Shown one piece after another: positions 16,559-29,257 of a stretch of DNA of 64,000 bases. The position numbers and the translations under genes are program-made. Under the pieces are notes generated by a model that was given only the letters and a program-made list of their open reading frames with translations, searched no databases and was not told where the DNA came from. Each line of letters starts with the position of its first letter. Positions within the stretch are counted from its first letter, which is position 1. Location of the stretch: assembly GCF_016598615.1 (NCBI RefSeq), contig NZ_CP066831.1, positions 10,416,001 through 10,480,000 of the forward strand. Reading direction: 5' to 3'. Source of the stretch: Streptomyces liliifuscus. Lineage in GTDB: Bacteria; Actinomycetota; Actinomycetes; Streptomycetales; Streptomycetaceae.

Positions 16559-19023
16559 CTACGACACGCGGATACCGATGATGCAGGTGTCGTCGTCGGT
16601 GTCCGACCTGCTGTACGTGAGCAGCCGGTCCAGCTGCTGGTCGAGCGTGGACGGGGCGGCGCGGACCGTCGTCAGCAGCTGGGTCATGGACTCCTCCATC
16701 GAGCGGTCCCGGCGCTCGATCAGGCCGTCGGTGTACATCAACAGCGTGTCGTCGACGGCCAGTTGGATCTCGTCCTCCTCGTACGTCACCTGTGGCGCCG
16801 CGCCCAGCAGCAGCCCCTTGACCAGGGGCAGGGACACCGCCCCCGTGTCGCGTACCAGCACGGGCGGCAGATGACCGGCCCTGGCCCATCGCAACGTACG
16901 GTGCTCCGGGTCGTAGAGGCCGCAGACCGCGGTGGCGGTCACGGTGCCCGTCAGATGGTGCGCCACGCTGTTGAGCCATGTCAGCAGCTGGCCCGGACCC
17001 GCGCCCGTCACGGCCAGTCCCCGCAGCGCGTTCCGCAGGACGACCATGCTGGTCGCCGCCTCCATCCCGTGGCCGGCCACGTCACCCACGCACAGGAGCA
17101 CGAGACCGGACGGCAGGACGACGGCGTCGTACCAGTCGCCGCCCACCAGATGTTCCGTCTCGGCCGGCCGGTAGCGGACCGCCACGTCGATTCCCGGCGC
17201 CCGCAACGGGTCCTGGGTCGGGGGCATGATGGCGTGCTGAAGCTGCAGCGTGAGGCGGCTGCGTTCGGTCGCCTGCTGCTCGGTGTGGGCGAGCTGGACA
17301 CGGGTGGCGGCGAGCGCGACCTCCGTCCAGTGCTGGGCCGAGATGTCCTGGTAGGCCCCGCGTACGACGAACAGCCGGCCGTCGGCGTCGAGCACTGGCT
17401 CGGCCACCACACGGATGTGGCGCGTCACCTCGTCGGGACGCCGGAGCCGGAACGACGCGGACGCGGGCCGCCGGTGATGGAGCACGGTGCGCAGGAAGCG
17501 ACGGATGGCGACGGCGTCGTCCGGGTGCGCGTGGACGGGCAGTTCCTCCAGCGGCACGGGCGAACTCGTCGGAGACCTGCCGTACAGGGTGAAGAGCTGG
17601 CCGTTCCAGGTGATCTCACCCGTGACCAGATTCTCCTCGAAGCCACCGATGCGGCCCAGGCGCTGTGCGTGCTGGAGGATGCTCGCCAGCCGTGCCGTCT
17701 CGTCCTCGATGCGCCAGATGAGGAGCACGCTGTTGGCGTGCCGGCTGATGCTGATGTCCGCCACGGCCGACAGCGGCACCTGGTCGACGAGAGCCGTGAG
17801 GTTCATGCGTTGAGCACGGAACGGCTCGCCCGTGGCGTAGACGCGCTCGATCCGCTGGAAGAGTTCGCTCTCCCCGGCGGCCAACGGGTAGGCCTCCAGC
17901 AGCATCGCGCCGTTGACCAGCCCGCGCGGCCGGCCCGCGGGATCGAGGAAACGGCTGTTGACGTGATGGATGTGGAAGTCGACGAGCTGCCCGCCGTCGA
18001 GATAGGGGACCAGGACCAGGGCGGGGTCGTGCAACCCGTCGGCCAGGTCCACCAGTTCGGTGGCGTCGGGCACGACCCGCGGCTCGCGAAGGGCCTCGTC
18101 GCCGTGCACGAAGGCGTACGTCTCCAGCGTGCGGGCGCACAGTTCCGCCAGGGCCTCGACCTGCCGCACCACCTGCGGCGGTTGCGGTTCCAGGCGGGAG
18201 GGCCAGACGATCTCCAGCGTCCCGTGGATGCGCCCTCCGGTGCCGGCCGGAATGGCGGCCCTTCCACCGTCGGGGTACTGGTGCTGCCCGATGGAGGGAA
18301 GACCGGTCTCGGCCAGCGATCCGATCCATTGCCCGGCACGCTCGGAGAGGCTGGTGCGCGCCACCGTCACCACGCCCGGGGGCACATGGTGCCAGCGCCC
18401 GGCCTCCGCCGGGGAGAACCCGGCACTGCCGGCCAGCGTCAGGGAACCGTCGGAGCGCACGGTCCAGATGGCCACGGCCACCGCGCCGAGCGGGGTCAGC
18501 GCGTGCTGCAGCAGGGAGTCGGCGACGGCCTGGGTGTCGGGGGCCGCCAGCGCACCGCTCTCCGCCTCCCGCATCCGTACGGCGGGGGAGTGAGCGTTCG
18601 ACGACCCGTCGTCCGCGGCGGCGGTGGACTTCGCGGCGGTCAGGAAGGCATCGGCCACTTCCGAAAGGCGGTCGCGGGCGGCCTGGTTGATGACCTCGAC
18701 GGCGAGTTCGAGTGTGCTCACCCCGGCCTGCTCGGTGAGTTCGGCGAGCTGGCGGGCGGCCTGGGCGGGCCCGCACCCGAGGCGCTCCACCAGGATGCCC
18801 TTGGCCAGTTCGATCAGGGCACGTCCGTCGGCCTCGACCTGGGCCGCACGCACCTCGCGGCGCAGACGTTCCACCGTGGCGGCGAGCCTGCCCACCGGAT
18901 AGGTCGCGAGAAGTGCGGCCGAATCCTCGGGCGGTTCGTCCACCGAGTCCGCCGCCACCGAGTCCTCCGCCGCCTCGTCCGGCGACCGTTCCTCGGCCGG
19001 ATCAGGACACTGCTCGGTGCGGG

Positions 19024-19027
<4 letters not shown>
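16559..19027 (-). CDS. ANTAR-GAF-PAS-SpoIIE multidomain phosphatase
   Basis: An 822-residue soluble signalling protein. After an acidic leader (residues 1-45) come an ANTAR-like three-helix segment (VEADGRALIELAKGILVERL, to about 110), a GAF domain (about 150-300), two PAS-like regions (LVPYLDGGQLVDFHIHHVN, about 340-450, and RRIGGFEENLVTGEITWNGQ, about 460-570), a short coiled coil, and a C-terminal SpoIIE/PP2C domain with GGDWYDAV, VGDVAGHG, MYTDGLIERR and a terminal DDD. The role is probably stimulus-dependent dephosphorylation of a STAS protein. ANTAR domains usually bind RNA to prevent termination, so pairing one with a phosphatase suggests either RNA control or pure dimerisation. GTG 19027 overlaps the kinase stop codon by four nt, so both are made from one transcript. 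Confidence 0.85.
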
Positions 19028-23025
<3,998 letters not shown>

Positions 23026-23052
23026 GCGCACCCTCGTTCCGTTCAAGACAAA

Positions 23053-23075
23053 GAGTCCCGTGAAAGGGGGGACTC
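23053..23075 (-). promoter_or_regulatory. Leader hairpin before hybrid kinase gene
   Basis: GAGTCCC and GGGACTC form a perfect seven-pair stem around a nine-nt loop, 28-50 nt upstream of the kinase ATG. It could affect mRNA stability or initiation; no regulator is known. Confidence 0.35.
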
Positions 23076-23240
23076 GGAACTTCAGGCCCACTGCCGGACC
23101 CCTCCTCGCCGACGCGGACCCGTGAACTCGGGGCCGCCCGTTGAGGAAGTACGCCGCAGGCTAACCCGAAGGTCATGCCGTGAACAAAGGTCGAGCCAGA
23201 TTGAGACGGGGGTTGATACGGGGGAGTGTGATCTTCCCTG

Positions 23241-23252
23241 GGAAGCGCTTCC
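23241..23252. promoter_or_regulatory. Palindrome GGAAGCGCTTCC
   Basis: A perfect 12-bp palindrome immediately before the tandem repeats. It resembles the GC-centred operators of LacI-family repressors in actinomycetes. It lies about 220 nt upstream of the kinase start and downstream of the sigma gene, so the target is unclear. Confidence 0.35.
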
Positions 23253-23350
23253 GGGGCCCCGCACGACGAAGCGCCGGCGGGGCCCCGCACGACGAAGCGC
23301 CGGCGGGGCCCCGCACGACGAAGCGCCGGCGGGGCCCCGCACGACGGAGC
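23253..23350. repeat. 26-bp tandem repeat array (three full units plus partial fourth)
   Basis: Units at 23253-23278, 23279-23304 and 23305-23330 are identical 26-mers, and a fourth at 23331 diverges after about 17 bases. Each junction creates the perfect palindrome GCGGGGCCCCGC, so RNA from either strand could form a series of hairpins. The array fills the gap between the sigma gene end (23447) and the kinase leader and may act as a terminator or attenuator. The other parts of the 421-nt gap (23026-23446) contain no gene that I can support. Confidence 0.9.
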
Positions 23351-23446
23351 CCGCCGTCCCGCCGTCGCGAGGTGGAAACGCTCGCGGGAGCGGAAGGGCG
23401 GGCTCGACGGCCGGCTGTGGGATCAGGCGGTCGGCGGGACGGCGGC

Positions 23447-24325
23447 TCAGGCCACGGAGGGATCGAGCAGACCGGCGCGCAGCCGCTTGATGATGCGGCT
23501 GATCAGTCGCGAGACATGCATCTGGGAGATGCCGATGACCTCGCCGATCTCCGCCTGGGTCCGCTCCTCGACGAACCGCAGATGGATGATGAGGCGCTCG
23601 CGCTCGTCGAGTTCGGCGATGAGGGGGGTCAGGGAGTGGAGGTCGTCCACGAGCTCCAGCGCCCGGTCGTCCTCGCCGATGAAGTCGGCCAGGACGGTCT
23701 CGCCCTGCGAGTCGCCGTCGGAGGTGAGGGCCGCGTCGAGCGATGAGGAGTTGTAGCAGTTCGCGGCCTTGCGGGCCTCGATGACCTCTTCCTCGGGCAG
23801 CGACATCAGCTGCGAGAGCTCGGCGGTCGTGGGCGTACGGCCGAGACGCGTCCGCAGTTCCTCCGTGGCCTTCGCCAGCTCGACCCGGGCCTCCTGCAGA
23901 CGACGCGGCACATGGACGGCCCAGCTCGTGTCGCGGAAGAACCGCTTGATCTCGCCGACGATGTAGGGGACGGCGAAGGACGTGAACTCCACCTCGCGGG
24001 TCAGCTCGAACCGGTCGATCGCCTTGATCAGCCCTATGGTGCCGACCTGGACGATGTCCTCCATCGAGTCGCCCCGGCCGCGGAACCGGGAGGCCGCGTA
24101 CCGGACGAGGGACAGGTTCATCTCGATCAGGGTGTTGCGCGCGTACTGGTATTCGCGGGTGCCTTCCTCCAGCACGGCCAGGCGGTCGAAGAACTGTCGG
24201 GACAGATCGCGGGCGTCCTTCGGCTTGATCAGCGACGGTTCGTCGATGAGAGGGAGTGCCGTCTCGTCGACCGCCTGCGTCCGCTGTGCCGTGGCCGTTG
24301 CTTCGCCTGCCGTCACGGCTGTCAT
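23447..24325 (-). CDS. SigB/SigF-family RNA polymerase sigma factor
   Basis: A 292-residue alternative sigma factor with region 2 (GRGDSMEDIVQVGTIGLIKA, then DRFELTREVEFTSFAVPYIV), region 3 (VPRRLQEARVELAKATEEL) and region 4 helix-turn-helix (RTQAEIGEVIGISQMHVSRL). It should recognise GNNT-N14-16-GGGTAT-like promoters of stress and differentiation genes, and its activity would be limited by RsbW-type kinases such as those at 27865 and 28354. The ATG at 24325 was chosen because homologous sequence begins shortly after; the longer frame is low-complexity. It stands head to head with another SigB-family gene (24731) across 405 nt. Confidence 0.9.
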   Translation of the reverse strand: MTAVTAGEATATAQRTQAVDETALPLIDEPSLIKPKDARDLSRQFFDRLAVLEEGTREYQYARNTLIEMNLSLVRYAASRFRGRGDSMEDIVQVGTIGLIKAIDRFELTREVEFTSFAVPYIVGEIKRFFRDTSWAVHVPRRLQEARVELAKATEELRTRLGRTPTTAELSQLMSLPEEEVIEARKAANCYNSSSLDAALTSDGDSQGETVLADFIGEDDRALELVDDLHSLTPLIAELDERERLIIHLRFVEERTQAEIGEVIGISQMHVSRLISRIIKRLRAGLLDPSVA

Positions 24326-24730
24326 GCCGTCCACCCCACTCGTCGCCGCTGATGTGTCAAAGCCCGCATGCCCTGCTTCGCGCCGCTCACTCCCCTCGCA
24401 GGGTAAGAGAAAGCGGTCGCCTGGAGGATCTGGCCGGAAGTCGCCGCTTTCTTCCCCTTCTTGAGGGGAGTTTCTGGCGGGCCCCGACCATGGGCGAGGC
24501 CTGGCCGGAGCCGTGGCGGGGCGAGGATCCCGCCGCCACGGCGTGTGGTCGATTTCGAGAAAGCGGTGTTTCTCCCCGGGAAGCACGGGCAAGCGGAATT
24601 TCGTGCTTCGGACCGGAGGCACGTCCGTAGGAGCGAGTAGGTGTGAGCTCCGGGGGCCTCCGGGCGGCTCGGGCGACACCACTCCTCCTGCGGCATTCCC
24701 CCGCAAGCCAATGTTCAGGAGCGAATCCAC
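24326..24730. other. Shared intergenic region between divergent sigma genes
   Basis: No gene is supported in these 405 nt. The region should hold promoters for both sigma genes. The only plausible stress-type element seen is the match at 24568-24592 on the plus strand. AGGAG (24717-24721) is the ribosome site of the right-hand gene. Several A- and T-rich runs around 24440-24475 and 24560-24600 stand out in composition. Confidence 0.5.
24568..24592 (+). promoter_or_regulatory. Weak SigB-like promoter candidate before second sigma gene
   Basis: GTTT (24568-24571), a 15-nt spacer and GGGCAA (24587-24592) resemble the SigB pattern with C in place of T in the -10. It would give a leader of about 130 nt. 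The evidence is weak. Confidence 0.25.
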
Positions 24731-25642
24731 ATGCCTAGCGATTTGTCTACAAATCGACCTGACAAGCCCGTGAGCACGGAGACGGCCGTCCGGCCGGACT
24801 CATCCGCCCTGCCGGCCGCCCACGCGAAGCATTCGCACGACGACGCTCCTGATGCCGCGGCCGCGTTCGCCCGGCTCGCCGAACTGGAGGACGGGCCCGA
24901 GCGGGACGCCGTACGCGACGAACTGGTGACCGTATGGCTGCCCATGGCGCACCGGATCGCCGGCCGCTTCCGCGACCGGGGCGAGTCCGTCGAGGACCTG
25001 CGCCAGGTCGCGGCCATGGGGCTGGTGAAGGCGGTCGACCGGTACGACCCCTCTCGCGGGGCGTTCGAGAGTTACGCCGTGCCCACCATCACCGGTGAGG
25101 TGAAGCGGCACTTCCGGGACCGGATGTGGGCGCTGCGAGTGCCCCGCCGGGTCCAGGAACTGCGCAACAAGGTGCGGTTGGCCCGACGGGATCTCACGTT
25201 GAATCCCGGATCCCCGGAGCCCACGATGGCCGAGATCGCGGCGCACACCGGGCTGACGGAGGACGAGGTCGGCGCGGGGATGGAGGCGATGGAGAGCTTC
25301 AGCACGCTCTCCCTGGACGCCGAACTCGCCTCCGCGGAGGACAACTACAGCCTCGCGGACACCCTGGGCGCCGTCGATTCCTCGTACGAGCTGGTCGTCG
25401 ACCGGGAAGCGGCCAGGGAAGGGCTGCGCCGGCTGCCCGAACGCGAGCGGGCCATCCTGTACATGCGCTTCTTCGAGGACATGACGCAGACGCGCATCGC
25501 CGATGTGCTCGGGATCTCCCAGATGCACGTCTCACGTCTCATCAGCCGCAGCTGCGCGCGTGTCCGGGACGAGGCGATGGGCGGGCAGCAGCAGCCGCCG
25601 GCCGGTCGCCCCGACGCCGACGGACGCACCAGGGCCGCGTGA
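24731..25642 (+). CDS. SigB/SigF-family RNA polymerase sigma factor (second copy)
   Basis: A 303-residue sigma factor of the same family as its divergent neighbour but clearly distinct. Region 2 reads GRFRDRGESVEDLRQVAAMG and DRYDPSRGAFESYAVPTITG; region 3 VPRRVQELRNKVRLARRDL; region 4 TQTRIADVLGISQMHVSRL. It starts at ATG 24731 after AGGAGCGAATCCAC. A variable N-terminal tail of about 45 residues and a polar C-terminal tail (QQQPPAGRPDADGR) flank the core. The short DUF5133 gene follows 61 nt later on the same strand. Two SigB-type factors side by side suggest specialised stress responses or a cascade. Confidence 0.9.
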   Translation: MPSDLSTNRPDKPVSTETAVRPDSSALPAAHAKHSHDDAPDAAAAFARLAELEDGPERDAVRDELVTVWLPMAHRIAGRFRDRGESVEDLRQVAAMGLVKAVDRYDPSRGAFESYAVPTITGEVKRHFRDRMWALRVPRRVQELRNKVRLARRDLTLNPGSPEPTMAEIAAHTGLTEDEVGAGMEAMESFSTLSLDAELASAEDNYSLADTLGAVDSSYELVVDREAAREGLRRLPERERAILYMRFFEDMTQTRIADVLGISQMHVSRLISRSCARVRDEAMGGQQQPPAGRPDADGRTRAA

Positions 25643-25703
25643 CGCGGAAAGCCGAGGAGGCCGAAGAGGCCGGACAGGCCGAGGAGGCCGAGGAGTGAGC
25701 CCG

Positions 25704-25988
25704 ATGCTGATGCCCCATCCCGCGACCCTGCGCAGGCTCGTGGACGAGTACGAGGCGCTGATCGACCCCGAGGACGAGGGCGTCGCCGTGGCGAAACCGG
25801 ACCAGCGGGTGCAGGACCTCGCGTACACGCTCTGTGTGTCGACCGGCACGCGCGACGTGAGGCGTGCCCTGGAAAGGGCGCGCCGCCATCTCTCGGCCGT
25901 CCGGCAGCCCGTGGCGCCGATGGCTCAACGGCCTCCCGTCACGGGCGGTACCGAGGTGCGTGACGGCGGAGAGACAGTCACCAGGTGA
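25704..25988 (+). CDS. DUF5133 family protein
   Basis: A 94-residue protein starting MLMPHPATLRRLVDEYEALI, the typical opening of DUF5133 proteins, small Streptomyces proteins of unknown function that usually sit near stress or anti-sigma genes. ATG 25704 has AGGAG eight nt upstream; a GTG at 25695 is possible but overlaps that site. The middle (QDLAYTLCVSTGTRDVRRAL then ERARRHL) is helical. It is probably cotranscribed with the sigma gene. No catalytic motif or membrane segment is visible. Confidence 0.7.
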   Translation: MLMPHPATLRRLVDEYEALIDPEDEGVAVAKPDQRVQDLAYTLCVSTGTRDVRRALERARRHLSAVRQPVAPMAQRPPVTGGTEVRDGGETVTR

Positions 25989-26283
25989 ACCCCGCGGGCC
26001 GGGCGCGCAGTCGTGCGACCGGCCCGCGCGGTGCGCGGCGACGACTCGGACACGTTTATGGAACGCCAGTGCGACGGCGTATTGTGGCCCCCCGGGGTGG
26101 CACCGGTGGACCAGATGGGCAGCACGGACAGATCGTCGTCCGTGTCGAGGTCCTGCAGTGGTGGGTCGCCCCGGCCGAGTCGGCCGACGGCCGGCTTCGT
26201 GTCCGGAGCCCATACGACCCGGGCCGGGCCGTGGCGGATTGCCCAGACCTCCTGGCCCCTACCCCGAAGACTGGTGGGGCGGT

Positions 26284-27216
26284 ATGACGACGGCGACAGA
26301 GGACGCCCCCTTCGTCCATCCCGCGCTCTTCTACCGCGGTGACCAGGAGTACGTGGCCGGGACGGTGCCCTTCCTCCTGGCGGGACTCGCCGCGTCGGAG
26401 CCCGTCGCGGTGGCCGCCCCCGTCCCGCGGCTGGAACTGATCGCGGCGGCGCTGGGAGCCGCGGCCGAGGCCGTGCACTTCGTCGACATGACCAGGGCGG
26501 GCCGGAATCCGGGCCGCATCATCCCGTCGGTCCTGCGGGCCTTCGCCGACGCCCGGCGCGGCGGCCACGTGCGCATCATCGGGGAACCGATCTGGTCCGG
26601 CCGCAGCGCCACGGAGTATCCCGCCTGCGTCCAGCACGAGGCCCTGATCAACACGGCGTTCCGTGGGCGGGACGTGACCATCCTCTGTCCGTACGACGCC
26701 CGGTCGCTGCCGGACGACGTCCTCGCCGACGCCCACGCCACGCACCCTCTGCTCATCACCGCGGGCCATCAGTCGGCCAGCGGCGCCTACGACCCGGTGA
26801 AGGTGCTCGACCGCTACAACGAACCGCTGCGGTGTCCACCCGGGGCGGCGACGTTCCGGTTCGACGCCGAAGCCCTGCCGGTCACCCGGGACTTCGCCCT
26901 CCAGGAGGCACGGGAGCGTGGGATGGGGGCCGTCCGTCTCCAGGATCTGGCGCTGGTCGTGGCGGAGCTGACCACGAACAGCGTGGTGCACGCCGACGGC
27001 AGGGGAACGCTGCGTCTGTGGGCGGAGAGCGAGCAGATCGTCTGTGAGGTCCAGGACACCGGCCGGCTGACCGACCCCCTCGTGGGCCGCCGTCCGGCAC
27101 CCCCCGACCAACTCGGCGGCCGGGGGCTGCTCCTCGTTCACCACCTGTCGGACCTGGTCCGCGTGCACACCGATGAGCACGGCACCACGATCCGCAGCTA
27201 CGTGGGGCGCGCGTAA
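26284..27216 (+). CDS. MEDS-domain anti-sigma regulatory ATPase
   Basis: A 310-residue protein. The N-terminal MEDS domain (FVHPALFYRGDQEYVAGTVP, to about residue 185) is named for methanogen/methylotroph DcmR-like sensors and is common in Streptomyces proteins fused to kinase domains. The C-terminal RsbW/HATPase_c_2 domain has the N-box in LALVVAELTTNSVVHA and G motifs in EVQDTGRLTDP and QLGGRGLLLVHHL. It probably senses a small molecule or redox state and phosphorylates or binds a STAS or sigma partner. The ATG follows a GGTGGGGCGGT stretch. It stands alone, 295 nt after DUF5133; that gap contains no supported gene. Confidence 0.8.
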   Translation: MTTATEDAPFVHPALFYRGDQEYVAGTVPFLLAGLAASEPVAVAAPVPRLELIAAALGAAAEAVHFVDMTRAGRNPGRIIPSVLRAFADARRGGHVRIIGEPIWSGRSATEYPACVQHEALINTAFRGRDVTILCPYDARSLPDDVLADAHATHPLLITAGHQSASGAYDPVKVLDRYNEPLRCPPGAATFRFDAEALPVTRDFALQEARERGMGAVRLQDLALVVAELTTNSVVHADGRGTLRLWAESEQIVCEVQDTGRLTDPLVGRRPAPPDQLGGRGLLLVHHLSDLVRVHTDEHGTTIRSYVGRA

Positions 27217-27251
27217 AGCACGCGGGAAGGCCCTTTCGGCGAAATCGTTGC

Positions 27252-27276
27252 GAATGCCAGTCCGTCGGCAGGGTAT
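27252..27276 (+). promoter_or_regulatory. SigB-type promoter of PRC-barrel gene
   Basis: GAAT (27252-27255), a 15-nt spacer and GGGTAT (27271-27276) match the Streptomyces SigB consensus fully. The start point would be near 27284, about 90 nt before the GTG. This is the best stress-type promoter found in the window. Confidence 0.55.
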
Positions 27277-27373
27277 TTGCTGCCCGTGGAGCATGACGGG
27301 CGGCGGATGTCCGGCCGCGGTGCTCCACCCGGGCTCACCCGGGAAGGAACGCACACGGGACGGAAGGAGCGGC

Positions 27374-27745
27374 GTGGTCACCGACAGAATCTGGTCGTAC
27401 GCAGGGGACAGCGGGCACACGGAGGGGCAGCGGCTCACGGGGTTCACGGTGGTGGCGTCCGACGGCACGATCGGGCGTGTGGACCGGCAGGCCGACGACT
27501 CGGGCCTGCGCCATCTGATCGTCGACACCGGAGTCTGGCTGTTCGGCAGCAGCGTGCTGATACCCGTGGGAGTCGTCACCACCGTCGACGCCGAGGCCCA
27601 GGAGGTCAGGGTGGCGTGCACCGAGGAGGAGATAAAGGCCGCGCCGCGCTTCAAGACCGATCGCGAAACGCTGGACCCCGAGTACCTCGCCGGTGTCGGC
27701 GACTACTACCGGAGTCTGCCTCCACGACGGGCGACCACACCCTGA
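27374..27745 (+). CDS. PRC-barrel domain protein
   Basis: A 123-residue cytoplasmic protein with a PRC-barrel-like beta domain: LTGFTVVASDGTIGRVDRQA, then HLIVDTGVWLFGSSVLIPVG and a charged helical tail (TEEEIKAAPRFKTDRETLD). PRC-barrel proteins of this kind are commonly stress-induced in actinomycetes, with unknown biochemical role. The GTG at 27374 follows a strong GGAAGGAG. A consensus SigB promoter lies upstream, so it is probably a target of the sigma factors in this island. Confidence 0.75.
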   Translation: MVTDRIWSYAGDSGHTEGQRLTGFTVVASDGTIGRVDRQADDSGLRHLIVDTGVWLFGSSVLIPVGVVTTVDAEAQEVRVACTEEEIKAAPRFKTDRETLDPEYLAGVGDYYRSLPPRRATTP

Positions 27746-27864
27746 CCCGGCACGACGGTCGGGGGATTCGCACCCATGGTCGTGCGCTCAGTGGGAATAC
27801 GGACGTGGACGGACCCGGTCTGGGACCCGGCATCGAGCAAGCAGATCTCAGGGGCACGACGGAT

Positions 27865-28326
27865 ATGGACCGAATCGACACCACCGCCTTCGCGCCACCC
27901 GACCTCATGTCCGGTGGGGCGTCGATGACGCCGGTTCCGATCACCACAGCAGCGATGGCCCGCGCGCACGTCCGCGCCGTGGTGCTGGAACAGTGGAACT
28001 CCCCGTCCCGCAGAGCGACGGAGACCGCCGTCATCGATCTCCTGCTGGTCGTCTCGGAACTGGCCGCGAACGCCGTCCGGCACGGGGGCGGGCTGGTCGG
28101 GGTCGAGGCGACGCCCACGCCCGAGGGTGTGCGGCTGGCCGTGCACGACAACAGCGACGTCGTCCCCGCCGCCGCCTTCGGCTCGGGCGGCCTCCCCCCG
28201 GTGCATCTCGGCAACGGCTACGGCTGGCCGCTGATCATCCGGCTGGCGCGGGACATCACCATCGAGAGGCGTCCGGAAGGCGGCAAGACGATCAGCGTCC
28301 TGGTGCCGCTCCAAACCATGCCGTAG
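27865..28326 (+). CDS. RsbW-like ATP-binding anti-sigma factor
   Basis: A 153-residue GHKL ATPase. The N-box is LLLVVSELAANAVRHGGG, the G1 region LAVHDNSDVVP and the lid LGNGYGWPLIIRLARDI; the C-terminal strand GGKTISVLVPL closes the fold. The usual D-x-G-x-G of the G1 box is altered (HDNSD), as in many Streptomyces paralogues, so kinase activity is uncertain. It may bind a SigB-family factor or a STAS protein. The start ATG 27865 has only a weak ribosome site; an upstream GTG near 27805 is possible. Confidence 0.75.
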   Translation: MDRIDTTAFAPPDLMSGGASMTPVPITTAAMARAHVRAVVLEQWNSPSRRATETAVIDLLLVVSELAANAVRHGGGLVGVEATPTPEGVRLAVHDNSDVVPAAAFGSGGLPPVHLGNGYGWPLIIRLARDITIERRPEGGKTISVLVPLQTMP

Positions 28327-28353
28327 GGAAACAGCGGGGAGCGCGGGGGAACC

Positions 28354-28788
28354 TCACCACGGCATGAACACGTGAATGTCCTTGCCCTTCTCGGTCGTCA
28401 CCACACTCACCTGGTCACACAGCGTATGGATGAGATGCCATCCCACGCCCCCGTCGTTCCGGCCGGGACGGAAGGGACGAGGCGCCGGTGGTGTGGTGCT
28501 GGTGTCGTGCATCGTCACATGCACACCGTCGAACGTGCGCCGCATGTACAGCGTGAACGGGCCCGGTGCGTACTGCACGGCGTTGGCGGCCAACTCCGTG
28601 ACGACCAGCAGGATGTCGTCCCAGCGCTCGGGCTCCGCCGGCGGAGAGGCACGCGTGAGCACAACGAGGAACGCCTCCGCGGCGAGTCGTGAGCCCGTCA
28701 CATCGGACGGTTCGCCGGCGAATTCGGTGGTCTGGGTGTAAGTCTCCTCAGAAGTCAGTTTGTCGTCCCAACGCGGCTCGGTCGCCAT
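28354..28788 (-). CDS. RsbW-like ATP-binding anti-sigma factor
   Basis: A 144-residue GHKL ATPase convergent with its relative at 27865. The N-box is ILLVVTELAANAVQYAPG, G1 is THMHDTS-like (VTMHDTSTTPP) and the lid VGWHLIHTLCDQVSVV. Like its neighbour, it keeps the N-box Glu and Asn but has a changed G1 box. The ATG at 28788 follows GGGGGAAGCCGTG. The longer frame running to 29373 is not supported: it crosses the promoter region of the small gene at 29056. The two convergent ATPases could provide different sigma or STAS specificities. Confidence 0.78.
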   Translation of the reverse strand: MATEPRWDDKLTSEETYTQTTEFAGEPSDVTGSRLAAEAFLVVLTRASPPAEPERWDDILLVVTELAANAVQYAPGPFTLYMRRTFDGVHVTMHDTSTTPPAPRPFRPGRNDGGVGWHLIHTLCDQVSVVTTEKGKDIHVFMPW

Positions 28789-29055
28789 CACGGCTTCCCC
28801 CAGCCCACTCCCTGTGGGGCTGTGGCTCTCGCTTTGCTTCCACCGTTGCTGCTTCCCGACGGCAAAGGGCTTACTCGTCCGGTTCCGGAGACGATGGCAG
28901 GGACTCCGGAATGCGGCGCTCTGCGGGGATTCCGCTGTGGTCGGCGAGTACCACGATCGGCCCGGGTCATGGGTGTCTGATCCGGCCGGGCCGGGGCACT
29001 CGTCGAGTGGGAGTGGGATCTGAACCCACTCCGGAAACCGCAGAGAGGGGAATCC

Positions 29056-29232
29056 ATGCTCGGCATGGCAGCGGCCGCCCTGTTCCTCATCGCATTCCTG
29101 ATCAATGCCGCGGAGATCTCGACCAACGACGTCTTCACCTCGACCAATGTGATGCTGATAGGGCTGATCGTGCTGGCCCTTCATCTCGCCGGGGTCGGTA
29201 GCGGTCTGGCGAGCAGGGGCCGCCGAAGGTGA
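29056..29232 (+). CDS. 58-residue two-helix membrane protein
   Basis: A short gene with a good ribosome site (GAGAGGGGAATCC) and ATG at 29056. The protein starts MLGMAAAALFLIAFLINA, a membrane helix, then a polar turn (AEISTNDVFTSTN) and a second helix (VMLIGLIVLALHLAGVG), ending in a basic tail (ASRGRRR). Function is unknown; similar tiny proteins are common next to Streptomyces stress genes. It stops 25 nt before the mannosyltransferase gene end on the other strand. The 267 nt upstream hold no other supported gene. Confidence 0.7.
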   Translation: MLGMAAAALFLIAFLINAAEISTNDVFTSTNVMLIGLIVLALHLAGVGSGLASRGRRR

Positions 29233-29257
29233 CATACGGAGCGCGGTCCCGTATCCC

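Noticed and set aside
23253..23350. CRISPR-like array
   Set aside because: Units abut directly with no spacers and no cas gene is near; it is a simple tandem repeat.
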